DNA of 64,000 nucleotides from Diplonema papillatum (taxonomy: Eukaryota; Euglenozoa; Diplonemea; Diplonemida; Diplonemidae): contig JAPJBO010001027.1 of assembly GCA_030068145.1 (NCBI GenBank), forward strand, positions 1-64,000, in the 5' to 3' direction. The notes below the pieces were generated by a model. It had not been told where the DNA came from. It did not search any database and was given only the letters and a program-made list of their open reading frames with translations. The position numbers and the translations under genes are program-made. Position 1 is the stretch's first letter, and every line of letters starts with the position of its first letter. Shown here one piece after another: positions 17,706-29,850 of this stretch.

Positions 17706-18354
17706 CAGTGCTCCCGCTAACCTCACTTTAGGTGAGGAATTCAAAAACCTGTTTTGGGCTTGTATTTTTTTTGTGCTCCCCAAAAAAAATCACCCCCGTG
17801 TTGTGCAGGTTATTAGCTTCGTTTTTGCCTTGGATTCCCGGCCAACTTTCTTTTGCCGCTCTGAGACCGAGAAAGCTTTTCCTCAGGGGGGGTCCGGGGG
17901 CGTTGCCCCCCGGCGAACGGTATGGTACAGGTGGAGAAAGATTGCACTTGTCAGTCTGTTTGTCACAATAAACACTGCACATTCCTGGAGGCAACAGCCC
18001 ATTTCAAATTCAACCACCACTCGACACTGCGTGCTGGTAAATCATTGGCACGAGTAGACGCAGACCAGAGATCACGTGGAACAAGGCACTTGCGTCGACT
18101 CGGAGAGAATCTGCCAAGAAATCCGGGGCTGCTTCTGATCCTCGACTCTCTTTCTTGGCTCCAGCCTCCGTGGCAGCCCCAGACTTCTGCCCGCCAGCCC
18201 ACGAGTCTACAGACTGTGATGCAGTGCTTTGGCTACACGATACCACCAACGGGAAAAAGGTGAGGAATTCCTCATGAGGAATTCCTCACCCTCTTTTTTC
18301 GAGCCTCTTTTTTTTTGAGGAATTCCTCGCACTTTTTCGTTAGCGGGAGCACTG
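17706..18354 (+). mobile_element. Non-autonomous hAT-type element 1 (649 bp, 8-bp TSD CCCACAAC)
   Basis: The ends are CAGTGCTCCCGCTAAC and its exact inverse, flanked by a perfect CCCACAAC duplication (17698-17705 and 18355-18362). TIRs beginning CAGTG plus 8-bp duplications are the hAT signature. The subterminal GTGAGGAATTCCTC palindromes near 18262-18335 are typical hAT binding-site clusters. No transposase is encoded. Confidence 0.92.
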
Positions 18355-18364
18355 CCCACAACTG

Positions 18365-19081
18365 CAGGCTATTAGCTTCATTTTGCCTCAGTTTTCCAAA
18401 TTCCGTCTCAATAGCCAATGCCACTCAGGTGGCAAACAGTGCCACCAGTACCATGGTCGTATGTTTAACGCGACAAACGGACTGAGAAGTGCAAACTCTT
18501 TCTCCACCTGAATGTACCATATCGTTTGCCGGGGGGCGGAGCCCCCGGACCCCCCCTTTTGGAAGGTTCGGGTGGCCCAAACAAAGGCTTCTCGGTTTCA
18601 GAGCGGGAAAAGCAACTCGCCCCGCACCCCCGGGTGCACATTCCTGAAGCCAACAGCCCATTTCAAATTCATCCACAACTCATATACTGTGTGCTGGTAA
18701 ATCATTGGCACGAGTTGATGCAGACCGGAGATTACACGGAACAAGGCACTTGTGTCAACTCAGAAAGAATCTGTCAAGAACTCCGGGCTGCTTCTGAGCC
18801 CCGACTCCCTCACTCGGCTCAGCTCCCGCGGCAGCCCCACTTCTGCCAGCCAGCCCACCATGCCCAGCGGCGACCCACCGATGCCCAGCCCCTGACCGCC
18901 AGCCCAGCCCTTGATCGCCAGCCAGCTTCCTGGCACAGCGGTCTAACCCACGCCTCCACCGGATCCCCACGACTTTTTTAATCGAAGGTCGTTTTTTGCT
19001 TTTTTCTTTTTATTTTTTGAGCCGCCCGGATTTCCAAATTCCGTCAGCTGACGGAATTTGGAATGGGAAGCTAATGCCCTG
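18365..19081 (+). mobile_element. Non-autonomous hAT-type element 2 (717 bp, 8-bp TSD CACAACTG)
   Basis: The ends are CAGGCTATTAGCTTC and the inverse of CAGGGCATTAGCTTC, flanked by CACAACTG at 18357-18364 and 19082-19089. The left duplication overlaps the right duplication of element 1, so one element landed at the edge of the other. A related sequence at about 29835-29850 retains a single CACAACTG followed by CACG, i.e. the unoccupied site. It shares interior blocks with element 1, some inverted. Confidence 0.92.
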
Positions 19082-19505
19082 CACAACTGCACGTTTATGT
19101 ATCCGACAGGATGCACCTCTTTGTGGTTGTCACTACTGTCCATCACAGAGACTGTCCTTCGGAAGCAAAAGAGCCATGCGAAGAAGGCGAGTGTTGGGGT
19201 ACTTTAGCAGTGTGCCGGGATCATTCAAGAACACTTGGCAGTAATCTGCAACAGCAGGGCGGACAGCCGCGGTCTTCGCTTTCTTGGCAACACGTCATGA
19301 AACAATATACAAGCCAGAAATACCAGCGCCGCAGGCGCGGAATTTTTTTTCAAGCTATTGGGCCAGTCGCTGGTTCCAAAATTGAGGCTGTACGTTGCTT
19401 CAACGATGATCCAAAGGTGCAGTAACCGGTGCTGTGTACTGCTAGTGTGACTGCTGTACTGTAGCATTACTACTGGGCCCCTCAGCCAGGGCATTCTGTG
19501 CTTTT
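19082..19505 (+). repeat. Dispersed duplicate block, copy A, with conserved reading frame
   Basis: About 420 bp nearly identical to the reverse complement of 29428-29850. Both keep a frame reading EAKEPCEE, then CWGT, HSRTLGSNLQQQGGQPRSS, SWQHV, QYTSQKYQRRRR and finally DDPKVQ then stop. Copy A carries an extra 10 bp (AGAGACTGTC at about 19149) that shifts the upstream frame. Homology ends at a T-run (19502-19511). It is either a repeated gene fragment or an uncharacterised mobile element. No family is recognised. Confidence 0.7.
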
Positions 19506-19734
19506 TTTTTTGTCGTATAAGACGCTAGTCTTAGAAGATTAATATTAACCGACTAATGATATACTGTGAAACAGGGCCTCTCGCTCCACACAACCGCTCA
19601 CGCTCTTGCTTACCCGCAAACCCGCAAACCCGATGGAAATGTGGCAAACACACGAAGATCATTAACAGTTGGTTCGTTTTCTACTTACCCTTTTACGCAG
19701 CGGCACTGAGACTGGAGCTAATTGCAGCACGAGA

Positions 19735-20577
19735 CGCACACCAACTAACCTCACTTTTGGTGAGGAATTCCAAAACCTGCTTCTGGACTTTTTTTTTTCT
19801 TGTGCCTCCAGTGTTCGCTTTAAGACCGGTGGCCCAGTCATTTTTCAAAACTGCCTCTGGGCAGTTTTTTATTTCGAAGCATCTCAGGCGTGTGGCTTTT
19901 TTTACTAGTGTTCGTCTTCCAGGGGTTTCAGTGCAGGCAGCCACGTACACAGTGGAGCTTACCTGCAGCCTGGATACGGCCGAGTCGCGAGCCCCCTCCC
20001 CAGTCGCTGAGTCAGCTTCGTCAGAATGGCGTAAGGAAAGAGTTCTAGGCATGACCCATCTGGGTTAACTGGACCAAGGTTCGTGCAAAATGCCGTCGAT
20101 AGCTATTCGGTTATCCTTCGGCTGGTTGAGGCATTTGTGCTCTATCTGTGGTGGCTGGGTTGCTTCTGACTGCAGGATCCTTCCCCGAACAAAAAGATTT
20201 GCTCCAGTCGTTAGCTATCATTATATGATAGCTGCTGGCTTTCCTTCTGGACATCGCGACATTTCTGGACAATTTCACCCGCCAGCCCGCGAGATCACGT
20301 GGAACAAGGCACTTGCGTCGACTCGGAGAGAATCTGCCAAGAAATCCGGGGCTGCTTCTGATCCTCGACTCTCTTTCTTGGCTCCAGCCTCCGTGGCAGC
20401 CCCAGACTTCTGCCCGCCAGCCCACGAGTCTACAGACTGTGATGCAGTGCTTTGGCCACACGATACCACCAACGGGAAAAAGGTGAGGAATTCCTCATGA
20501 GGAATTCCTCACCCTCTTTTTTCGAGCCTCTTTTTTTTTGAGGAATTCCTCGCACTTTTTCGTTAGCGGGAGCACTG
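19735..20577 (+). mobile_element. hAT-type element 1 relative, left end decayed
   Basis: 20289-20577 is almost identical to the right part of element 1, including the terminal inverse of CAGTGCTCCCGCTAAC. About 19741-19810 matches its left interior (CTAACCTCACTTTTGGTGAGG). The left TIR has diverged and no 8-bp duplication is found. The central 400 bp differs from element 1. Confidence 0.75.
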
Positions 20578-20932
20578 ATACAGGATAATCCCTGCACATG
20601 TGCTTCCACATGTGGACCCAGGTAGGTCCACATGCAGGGAAGTCCAGCGTTGGACAGGGGCCCAGGAAGGGCCCACCGGCGACCCAGTCGGTCGGACAGG
20701 GGCCCGCTCGACCGAAAGGAGAAGACTCAGGCAGGTGACTCCAGTGGTGGCGTGTCAGCTAAGCCGACCATCGAATCGAAGGGGGTTCATTGTGATTTCG
20801 CATTGCCCCTGCTGGATCACGACAGGTGACACCCCCCCCCAGTGCTGATGCTAAGGCCCCTAAACTCGGCATCGTTGTCAGCCGGACGGCAACGAGGGTG
20901 GGTGGGTCCCCCCCCCCCCCTAAACCTAAGTT
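20578..20932. other. Gene-free interval with CACATG hairpin and C-run
   Basis: An imperfect hairpin CCTGCACATGTGCTTCCACA ... TCCACATGCAGGG lies at 20590-20638. A C-run followed by TAAACC is at 20908-20926. The motif CACATGTGCTT recurs at about 52325. Confidence 0.5.
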
Positions 20933-22191
20933 GGATGGAAACGCCGTTTCTTTTAGTTTTTTCGAAATATGGAAACGGAAACGGAAACGGAAACGGAAAC
21001 GGAAACGTTTCCGTTTCTTTTAAAAGAAACGCCGGAAGGCTCCTCATGCTGAGGGGTCCTATAGGATACCACTTCGCGGGTCCTTCTGTGTGTCCGTCGG
21101 GTGTCCGTTTCCAGCCAAATTTTGGCTTTCCTTTCAGAGGGCGGGATCACCTTCTTCTTTTGATCTACCAGCGGGCACTTCTCTTCCTCCGTCTTCTGGC
21201 GGGCTCTCTGACTCTTCAGGGCCCTTCCTGGGCTGTTCTTCGACTTGGCTCGGCCCCTTCTTGTGTGTCGTCGCGGTCTCGTTTGTGCAGAGCAGTCGCC
21301 GGTGCTCACCGCTTTCACAAACAAAACTACGCATTTCTTTCGTCGGCGATCTGGCACGAGCAAATTGGTAACCACAAGCTAGTGATGCAGAATGTCGTCT
21401 CGTGTGGATGTCTTCTGACACCAGATTCCACTCTGTGCCTACCACTTCGTCTTCTGCTGCTTCCAACCCATGAGTGGGGCTTTTTGAATCTGCCGTCCTC
21501 TTCTGCATTGTTGGTGGTTCTTCCTGCCGTCGTTGTCTATGCTCCGACAACACCGCCCGATGGCGCCCCTTCCGGTGACGGTTGCTACCCGTCGTCGTAT
21601 GCAAGGTGCACTGTGGCAAGTGATGTTTAACGCACACGTTGCTGCGTGGCCATCGCTTTTCTGGCGGGTTCAACATTGCCCCGGCATACGTGTGCCCTTC
21701 TCACCTCCTGATGCTGATTGCACTCCCTCTTTGTCTTACGCCGCCGAAAAACCCCGGTCTTGTAGCCTGTGGCGCTGAACGATCGTATCTGTAGAGTCTA
21801 TTATTGGAAGCGGATGTGCTTTCCCGATCGTCTTCAGCGCGTTGGCCAACGGCCTCGCATAACAGAGCATCGTCGCCACAGCCATTGGTGTAAAGAGCTG
21901 CAGATCTCAAAGTCATCACAACCGGATGCGTGTGGTTGCGTCTGCTCCACGCGGTCGCAACTCTTATGCTTCTTTCCTCCCTCCTTTTCGGAGCCTCCTT
22001 GTCCATGGTTTCCCACTGGATTGCGGGGTCCGCCGTTCGGAACACATTTCCGGTCGGACCTTCAGCCAGTATACTAGTGGCATACCAGCCGTTTCTTTTG
22101 AAAAGAAACGGCGTTTCCATCCACCGCCAAAGAGAAGGAAACGGAAACGGAAACGGAAACGGAAACGGAAACGTTTCCAACGTTTCCATCC
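20933..22191. mobile_element. Candidate element with inverted GGAAAC-array ends (about 1.26 kb)
   Basis: The left end GGATGGAAACGCCGTTTCTTT is followed by a GGAAAC hexamer array (20971-21012). The right end has the same array (22137-22175) and closes with the inverse CGTTTCCATCC. Each array collapses into a palindrome (GGAAACGTTTCC), and a GTTTCTTTTRAAAAGAAAC hairpin lies beside each. No target duplication was found, so its status as one element is inferred. The interior has scattered open frames but no recognised protein. Confidence 0.6.
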
Positions 22192-23227
22192 TACATAGCC
22201 CTAAACACCCACCCCCCCCCCCCCCCCCCCCCCTCCTGCAGGGCCTGTGTGCAGCAGGGTGGTGACCGCTCTAAGGTGGTTTCCTCAGCAGCGACCAAGA
22301 AAAAAAAATTTTTTTTTTGGCCCAAATCCTCCCAAAAAAGCACTCGAAAAAAAAAGATTTTTGACCCACTTTTTCCACCATTTCACCTTCATAGGCGCGC
22401 ATCACCACGTCAAGCTAAATGGCGAGCCTGCTGGCTCGCCATTTACGGCTTTTTGTTGAGACCGGCCATGTTCTTCCTTCCAGCGTCGGAGAGATGTCAG
22501 GTTGACGTGCATCTCAAGTGCCGGGTGAATCGGCGTCTGCACAATACTCGTCAGCCTCATCGCGCTCTTCATCGCATCCGACTTCGCAGTTGCCGAGTCC
22601 CGATACTCGGCTGTCGCCTTCCACCACCCGCTTCCCGTGTCACCACACCCCCCGTGTTTGACCGCACCTCACCCAATGCAGAGACACCCGCGACCACGGT
22701 ACCAGGGAAAGCCTGCTACACGGGAGCCAAGCTTCACGTGTTCGGTGGTACTGCCAGGGTCAAGTGGCTACCGTTTCCCAAACTAAAGCATCAAGGCTTG
22801 GCGCACCTTGGGGCTTGGCGCTCAAGCCACAGAAGTCATCGTCGCAAGGTCACAGCTTTGCAGTATTCTGTTAAACGTGCACGCTTCTTGGCACCATTGT
22901 TCTCCCTGCGTCTCTTTCAGCTGCTGGGTTGCTGGCGGGGTTGGTCATGCTCTGATGTGGTCTCTCCAGGGGTTAAGGGCATCGAACACAAGATGTTTGA
23001 TATCTCACCAGATAGTGAACTTCCGAAGCCGTCGCAGACACCGGCTGCTTCTTGCTCGGCCCGGACAACGGATAATCTGGCCCGTGATGCCAGTCCCTCG
23101 AAGGCGTCTTCACCTTCTCCAGTGTCTTCGTCCGATACGATGGAGCTTGCACACGAGCACTGCAAACACCATCTTCCGATGGCAGGTCAGTCATTTCTTG
23201 GGGTTGCTATGGTGAGATTTCGGGTTT
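22192..23227 (+). other. Interval with long C-run and an open frame of doubtful coding value
   Basis: A C-run of about 25 lies at 22208-22234. An open plus frame of 327 codons (22249-23232) starts in A/T-rich low complexity and ends SFLGVAMVRFRVL. It has a Ser/Pro/Asp-rich stretch (KASSPSPVSSSDT) but no motif I recognise. Other frames are also open over parts of the same stretch, so chance is likely. Confidence 0.25.
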
Positions 23228-23337
23228 TGTAAATATTTAGGGCAGAGTCTCATAATATTTACAAAACCTCATAATATTTACAATGCTCATAATATTTACA
23301 AAAAAGAATGTAAATATTAAGCAAGGGGGGGGGTTTA
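23228..23337 (+). repeat. CATAATATTTACAA tandem units plus G-tract motif copy 3
   Basis: Three to four copies of CATAATATTTACAA, their inverse GTAAATATTAAG, and then nine Gs and TTTAG. It is the third occurrence of the motif at 9508-9534 and 10608-10636. Confidence 0.7.
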
Positions 23338-26300
23338 GTAGTATTTGAAGAACACTGAGTTGAGATGACCACTACACTACATTAGAGGGCCACACATGTT
23401 ACGACCATTAGTTAGAGTGCGTGGTGTGTAACTCCATTCTTCTACTGTACTCAGAGACAAGATGTTGTGGTACCGGGGGTTGAAGAGAACGAAGTTATAC
23501 AATCACACAGGCTTCAGTTGAAGACGGGCGCCGAACCTTTCTTCCCCGCGAATAGCCTCGTGCACAACATACCGAAGCAGCAACCAGGTACGATCTTGTG
23601 CTGTAAGTTCCCAGGCTCTACACATGGGCGCCCAATCACAGACGTCAGGACCCCCTGTGCAGTACGTACTGATAGGAAGACGAGCTGCGACTGCGTGCGA
23701 CTAGGTTGGACTAGAGGTACCTAATTTTGCGGTGTAATTTTGCGGTAAAAACGGCGCTTTCCCTGTTGAAAAATCCTTAACATTCACTTCAGTCAAAATA
23801 AGATAAGACCAGCGACACCAACGCAGCAACAAGGTGTAGATATCTAGGTAGACTACTCCTCATGGTTTCGGGGGTGTGCCATGCACTGCATCTTCTGTTC
23901 GTTCCAAAAGCGACACGACACACCACACCTCCTTTATCACAGGCTTTCTGAGCACCCACAGTCCGTAGACCTACGTATTTAGCAAGGACGCATAGCGCTT
24001 GGAGGACGCTGACTTTGCTTTGCGAAAGCCAGCCTCGCGGCTTGTGACCACGCGCGGGCGGAGGGACACGCATGTACTAGTTTCCAACGTAGTGATCAAT
24101 GCTCGCCGTCCCGACCGTTCGTTTGATACCGGCAAACCCAGACCTCGGTCCGACTGGTCCGATCGCTTATTCATCTCATCTGGACATGTTTGTTTTCACC
24201 ACCAGGCACGTCAATGGTGCACGCCTACCTCTAAGCTACTAGTTTCGCCCTTCAAAGCGGCGTATCCAATCATGCTCTGACGCCGAGCTCGATAGAGCTG
24301 TATTTCTTTGAAGCAGCGAGCGGCTAGCTAGGATCCATCTGTTCGACCTCTGAATCGAGTCGGTGGTACAGAGAGGACGAAATGCTGCACAACATTCTCT
24401 TTCCACTTGGTTGCTTTTGCACGGTCTCATGGTATCGGCAGGGGGAATGCTCGCTGACGAACTGAGATCTTTTAATACCTAGACCCGCAGCTCGATCCTA
24501 CGAATATTGTCGCACAGAGTCGAGATAGCTTATTCTGACCTGCAGACCGGTTTTTTTTGCTCGAGACAACTACTACAAAGCGTCTTCCCTGACGGGAAAG
24601 ACCCCGTGTCGTCTGGATCTCAGCAACATTGTCATTTCTTTCGGGTGTGGTCAAAGGCCGCAGGCCTGCCAATGCCCCCGCGAATGCAACACGAGCCCCT
24701 GCATGAACATGCCCATTGGAGTGACCTAGCCTCGTCGGTGGTGACTTCGTTGTTGTATCTGTTACCACTGTTCCGCTGGAGGTTTCAGGGGCGGGACCCC
24801 TGAGTACTTTTTGAGTGAAGGCGTCACGCAAACCAACGAACAGACAGCGCTTGTCACAGCCGCGGCTGCACTCTGTCAAAGGATGATACGTAACACGGAG
24901 AAAAGGGTCGAACCTATGCGCCCGCAGGGTCGTCGGAAAAACGAAACGCAAGAAGCGGGGAAAGAGGAGCGGGTGCTGCTGCCGTTCTTACCTCCCCGAT
25001 GGCACCCCGACTCCACACTGCCCCCTTTCCCATCTATCCCAAATAGCAGAGCAACCCCGTTTTAGGGACAAGGCAAGACTTGGCACAGACCATCGAGTTC
25101 GTTGTTGTGGCGGCACACGGGTCGTGCGCCTTTCTTATTGTCCACCGCGGCGAAAGCCACCTGCGACCCCGAAGGAATGCCCGGGGTCGACGAATCGCTG
25201 GCGAACAAAAGGAACTGAGGAAAAGAAAGTAGCACCCGATGCTAGAAGCTGAAAACGCCTTCCTGCCCTGCACCGCTGGATGGGGCTGAGGGAAAAAGAA
25301 CATACAAAGTGAAGTTGTACTAAGTGCTTTCCACCCATCTTAACCCACTCGGTAGGGTGCCCTGCTGGCCGGCGCCTCCTCCTTCCAACGTTTTTATTGA
25401 GGCCGACGTTTTGGGGCAAGATGCCGACCGGAGCTTCCAAACCCTTTTCGCTACGCGACGGAAATGAAAGAAACCATCCCTGCTCCCTTCAGCGAACGAA
25501 GGACGGCAGCCCGGGCTCTTAGCTGGCAGAACAAACAAGGTATCCGCCGCGCGAACAAGCAAGGCGCTCCTTTTGGTATCCAGTCTGAACGTCCGACGCA
25601 GAGTCGTCTCCGCACTACTCGCAGTGTGACTTCTGTCGACTAGCAAGAACAGAGAAGCCCGGAGGCGTGGGAAAACAAGATAGTCGGCGGAGCCATGCCT
25701 CCTGTCTGCGCATGGCCTGCCGTTCAAATACAAGTACCGACCAAGCGATAGATCACATCTCCAAAGAAGGTTCAATCTAATCCAAAAACATGGGAGATTC
25801 GACCTGTCAGAACGAAACCCTTTCATCTGCGATAACTTCGTTACTATTGCCTCCCATGCAATTTAAGGCTCGCACAGATTGGCTCGGAAAAGTCACAAAG
25901 TGAACCAGCGAGGGAAACGAATTACAAACCTATCTCCAAAAGAAAGCCACGAGAAAAAAGGACGCCCTTTTTGTTGTGGTTGTCATACAAAAGAAAATAA
26001 ATTGCCTGGCTGGGTAAAAGCCGCACCCCAAAACGGGCCTGGGTGTTCGCAGGTTTACCCCTTTCCAGCAATCAGCGGAGGTTTTTGTACTGAGCAGTCC
26101 CCCTCATCCTCGGTGTTCTCGGGTTTGTTACGTGTTCCAAGTTTACCCGGTCCGTCATCAACCCGTCTTCAATGTTTTGCTCGTTCTGGCACGTTCCGCA
26201 TCCGGTGGATTTCATAGCGAGTGAGCCGACAAGAAAACCATGCATGGCGAGAAGGAGACCAAGCACGGGGGAGGGGTTTCACCGGCACACACGTTTGCGC

Positions 26301-29264
26301 GCTGAAGTTTTTCGCTCGTACTTGGTAGATGCCCCCCCTCCGCGCACATGAGCTCAGCTTTCCTTCTCCCTTGCTCAGGGCCCGCAGCAAAGGCCCACGC
26401 TGAAACTCCATCGCAGAATACTGTGACGGGGCACCGGGGTCTACTTCTGCAGCAGTCGGAATGAAGCGACGTCTCTGCGCCGTTGTGCGAAAAACTTTCT
26501 CTACAAAAATTGTACCCGGCACGAAAGCCGGAAGGCGAAGACCGACCTCCGGCGCGTAGCTGGCAGGCGTTTCTTTCATTCACGGGCTGTGCAGAACCCT
26601 TCCCGCATCGCGCGGAACCCGCCGCTTGACGAAACCAATCAAACCCAAAGGCTGGAGACCAAGACAGTTTTCAGGTGCAGGAAATCGTAGAATATTGAAA
26701 TTCGTTCGTTTCCCCAGCGCCAAGAGGCTGCGTTTCGTTTCCCCTTCATCTCTCTCTCTCTCTCACAAGCATGGACGAGAGGCAGTGTTTTGCCTCAACA
26801 CGAAAAAGACGAAATTAAGATTACCCCCCCCCCCATTTTTTCCCTTCATTTTCTGCGACTTTCGTTCAGTTCCGCAGCTCTCTGTCTCCCTCTTCGGCTG
26901 TCGAAGAGGACACCAGACGCAAGAAGCCCCGATTCGACCACTTCCCGCAAGTCCTGTCTGACAAAAAAGTCTACACCACCGAAGACCGACAATAATATTC
27001 CCATTTCAAAGATCGGTGGCGAACGCAGGCAGAAGCGGGCCAGTTGGCAGTTGTCTGGAGGCGGCACTCTACAACCATTACTCGCTCGCAAGCGCAGCGT
27101 GCACAACACTTGCCTTGCAGCGCCGCCTGTTCTTCCAACCTTTCTTACAAAGCTCTTGGGGATCTTTTCACTACAGGAAGGCCGTAGCGCGTGCGTGCAG
27201 TGACAGCAAGGCGTGGCCAAACAGAAAGATCCCGCATCCCTACCTCCTTGGCGTCTTTTCTCCTATTCTTTTGACTAAACGGCGCCTCCCCTGGTACACT
27301 CACGTTCTATGAGCGTTGCCACTCTCCGGGATTGTGTCGGGCTCTATGTGTCTCCTGTCAGCCGCTTTGCTGTGTGCCCAGTCTGCGCCAGACCTCTCAT
27401 AATGAAGCGCCTTCCAGAGCATGTGCACGGTAGCGGTGCGGACGCACCACACACGGCTTGTGGACTCTCTCTTCAGGCACAACGTTCAGCACCATTCCAC
27501 GCACGCAACAACGCCCCCGCCCCCAATTTCACCCACCCTTCGTCTCCCATTTTCACTTGTCTCTACGAAACGGAAATTCCGGAGCAATTCCGTTCTACAA
27601 TATGTTCTTATTATGCGCTCCGAGACGGCACACTGTAATCATCCAATGCAACCTCGTGGAAAACATCCCCCCGCCCCGCCCCCGGTGAATTCCTTTTTTC
27701 CGGAGGGTTTGTCTCCCCGCTACAGCTTCCCGGGGGGAATGCCATCACCCTGCACTCCCCCCCATAGAAGCCCCTCTAGTCACAGGCAATCGAAGAGAAA
27801 AGGCTTGTGCAGATTCTGAACCGTTTCAGTCCAAGAGCAACCAAGGGCAACCTGGGCCAATCCACCCCCTGCCCGAACGTCGTGAGCCTTAGCCTTGTAG
27901 TTTGGGTTAGAATGCAAAAAATAATCTGTGGCGATAATCCGCATCCGCGTAATCGAGCGTAAGAGGCCGCTTTCAGGGGAGGGTAGGTGAATTGGCTCAG
28001 GGCAACCCTCGTCATCTCTGACTGTAGGGGACGAATCGCATGTTCCATTTGCAGTCCGTGCCCGGGAACTTTGTCCACGTGGCTTTGACAACAAAAACGA
28101 CTGCACGGTGGAAGTCCCTGAAACCCCGAAGCGCCGAAGCGCTGACAAAAGCAATCTTTTCAACCAACCAAGAGAGTTCGTCTCGCCAACATACGGTGCC
28201 CGTCGGTTCTTTGAGCAGCAGTTTCACCTGTCAAAGATTTGGCCTAAGCAAACACGACCCACGAAGTTCCCGAGGGCGTTGCTTTGGGTTTCTTCTATGC
28301 CTCGGCGCTTCAAAAACCATACGTTGTGAGTGAAGGTTGCGATTGAAGCATCTGTTGGATAGTCGTCGCCTGAGCTCGACGCTTCCTCTTTCCCACCATA
28401 CTGGTACGGGCTCATCACAGCGCCGGCAGTCGGCCTAATCTCTTGCGTTCATGTGCCATTAGGAGCGTCGCAGTGCGACCCGCTAATGGCACACGCGTTC
28501 GCAACGGTGGGCACAAGCCCGCAACACGTGCCTGCGGAGTCTTCCTTCAGCAGCCGCCGTCTGCAAGAGCTTTGAATAGCGCAGAAGCCCGTCAACAACG
28601 CAAGGACCCGGCACCCACAAAGTTCCCAATACGATGCGACGGGATAAATCCAAGTGGACAAGCAACCACTGGATCGAGCACATGCAAAGATGTGTGTTCA
28701 GTTGCTAGGGATGATTGAGACACACGCGATGCTCAATGACAAGATGAGGAAAGCGAAAGGAAGCAACCGCCGTGAAAGTCGCCCCTGGCAGCGATACCAC
28801 GATGAGACATAGAAAATGGAAAAAGGAAAGAGCTCGACCGCACTCCCAACCACAAAGGAAAGTACTCCAGTACTCTGGCAGCGAACCAGCGATAGATAGA
28901 CAGAACGTGACCGGGTGAGTGGAGTTCGATAATATGTTTTTGTTCTTCTAGGCTGTTCATTTTTTTCTTCTCGAAAAGCGGTCTCTCACTTGTGCGTACC
29001 CGTGAATATGACGTGCCGAGTTCAGCTCGTGAAACGAATCATCGCTCGCGGAATGAGCTCGAACCCGAACTAAGCGCTTGGTCCTCATTTGTTGCCCCCT
29101 GACTTCACCTGTACTACTACCCCAGGTATTTCGGTTTTGCAGAGTCGCTGGCGCGCGACCCGTGCCACCAACTGAGTAAATCGAAATGACCGCACCCTGT
29201 CCCCACCTCACGTTTTCCTGAGAATATAACAAACGAGAAAATTAGAGAAAAATCCACGAATAAT
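23338..29264. other. About 5.9 kb with no recognisable gene
   Basis: Only short overlapping open frames on both strands, none with a recognisable motif. A TAATTTTGCGGT direct repeat lies at about 23722-23745. A CT tract lies at 26748-26764, followed by a TTTTGCCTCAACAC motif that recurs in variant form near 30925, 49935 and 53921. Spliced genes with short exons cannot be excluded. Confidence 0.4.
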
Positions 29265-29325
29265 CAGGGCATTAGCTTCCCATTCCAAATTCCGTCAGCT
29301 GACGGAATTTGGAAATCCGGGCCAG
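29265..29325 (-). mobile_element. End of a hAT-type element 2 relative
   Basis: CAGGGCATTAGCTTCCCATT followed by the palindrome CCGTCAGCTGACGG is identical to the inverted right end of the element at 18365-19081. The matching other end was not found. Confidence 0.75.
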
Positions 29326-29427
29326 AGAAGTCGCTTCATATACCCGGTGTTGACCCCATACGACTCGACGATTATCCGGTTCAGTGGCTTATATATGGGT
29401 CTGGTGCTCGGACCAAGTCCGAGCAAC

Positions 29428-29850
29428 CAAAAAAAAAAAAGGACAGAAGGCCCCGGCTGAGGGGCCCAGTAGTAGTGCTACAGTACAGCAGTCACACTAG
29501 CAGTACACAGCACCGGTTACTGCACCTTTGGATCATCGTTGAAGCAACGTACAGCCTCAATTTCGGAACCTGTGACTGGCCCAATAGCTTGAAAAAATTT
29601 TCGGCGCCTGCGGCGCTGGTATTTCTGGCTTGTGTATTGTTTTATGACGTGTTGCCAAGAAAGCGAAGACCGCGGCTGTCCGCCCTGCTGTTGCAGATTA
29701 CTGCCAAGTGTTCTTGAATGATCCCGGCACACTGCTACAGTACCCCAACACTCGCTTTCTTCGCATGGCTCTTTTGCTTCCGAAGGTGATGGACAGTAGT
29801 GCCAACCACAAAAAGGTGCACCCTGTCGGATACATAAACGTGCAGTTGTG
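29428..29850 (-). repeat. Dispersed duplicate block, copy B
   Basis: Minus-strand counterpart of 19082-19505, starting at an A-run (29430-29441). On the minus strand its frame extends further upstream (to about 30011, without an ATG) than in copy A and reads CGTTARLCIRQGAPFCGWHYC before the shared part, ending DDPKVQ at 29517. It lacks the 10-bp insertion of copy A and keeps the single CACAACTG site that was the target of hAT-type element 2. Confidence 0.7.

Noticed and set aside
27309-27500. CPVCARPLIMKRLPEHV considered as a zinc finger exon
   Set aside because: The remaining ligands are not in place and the opposite strand is equally open. It is probably chance.
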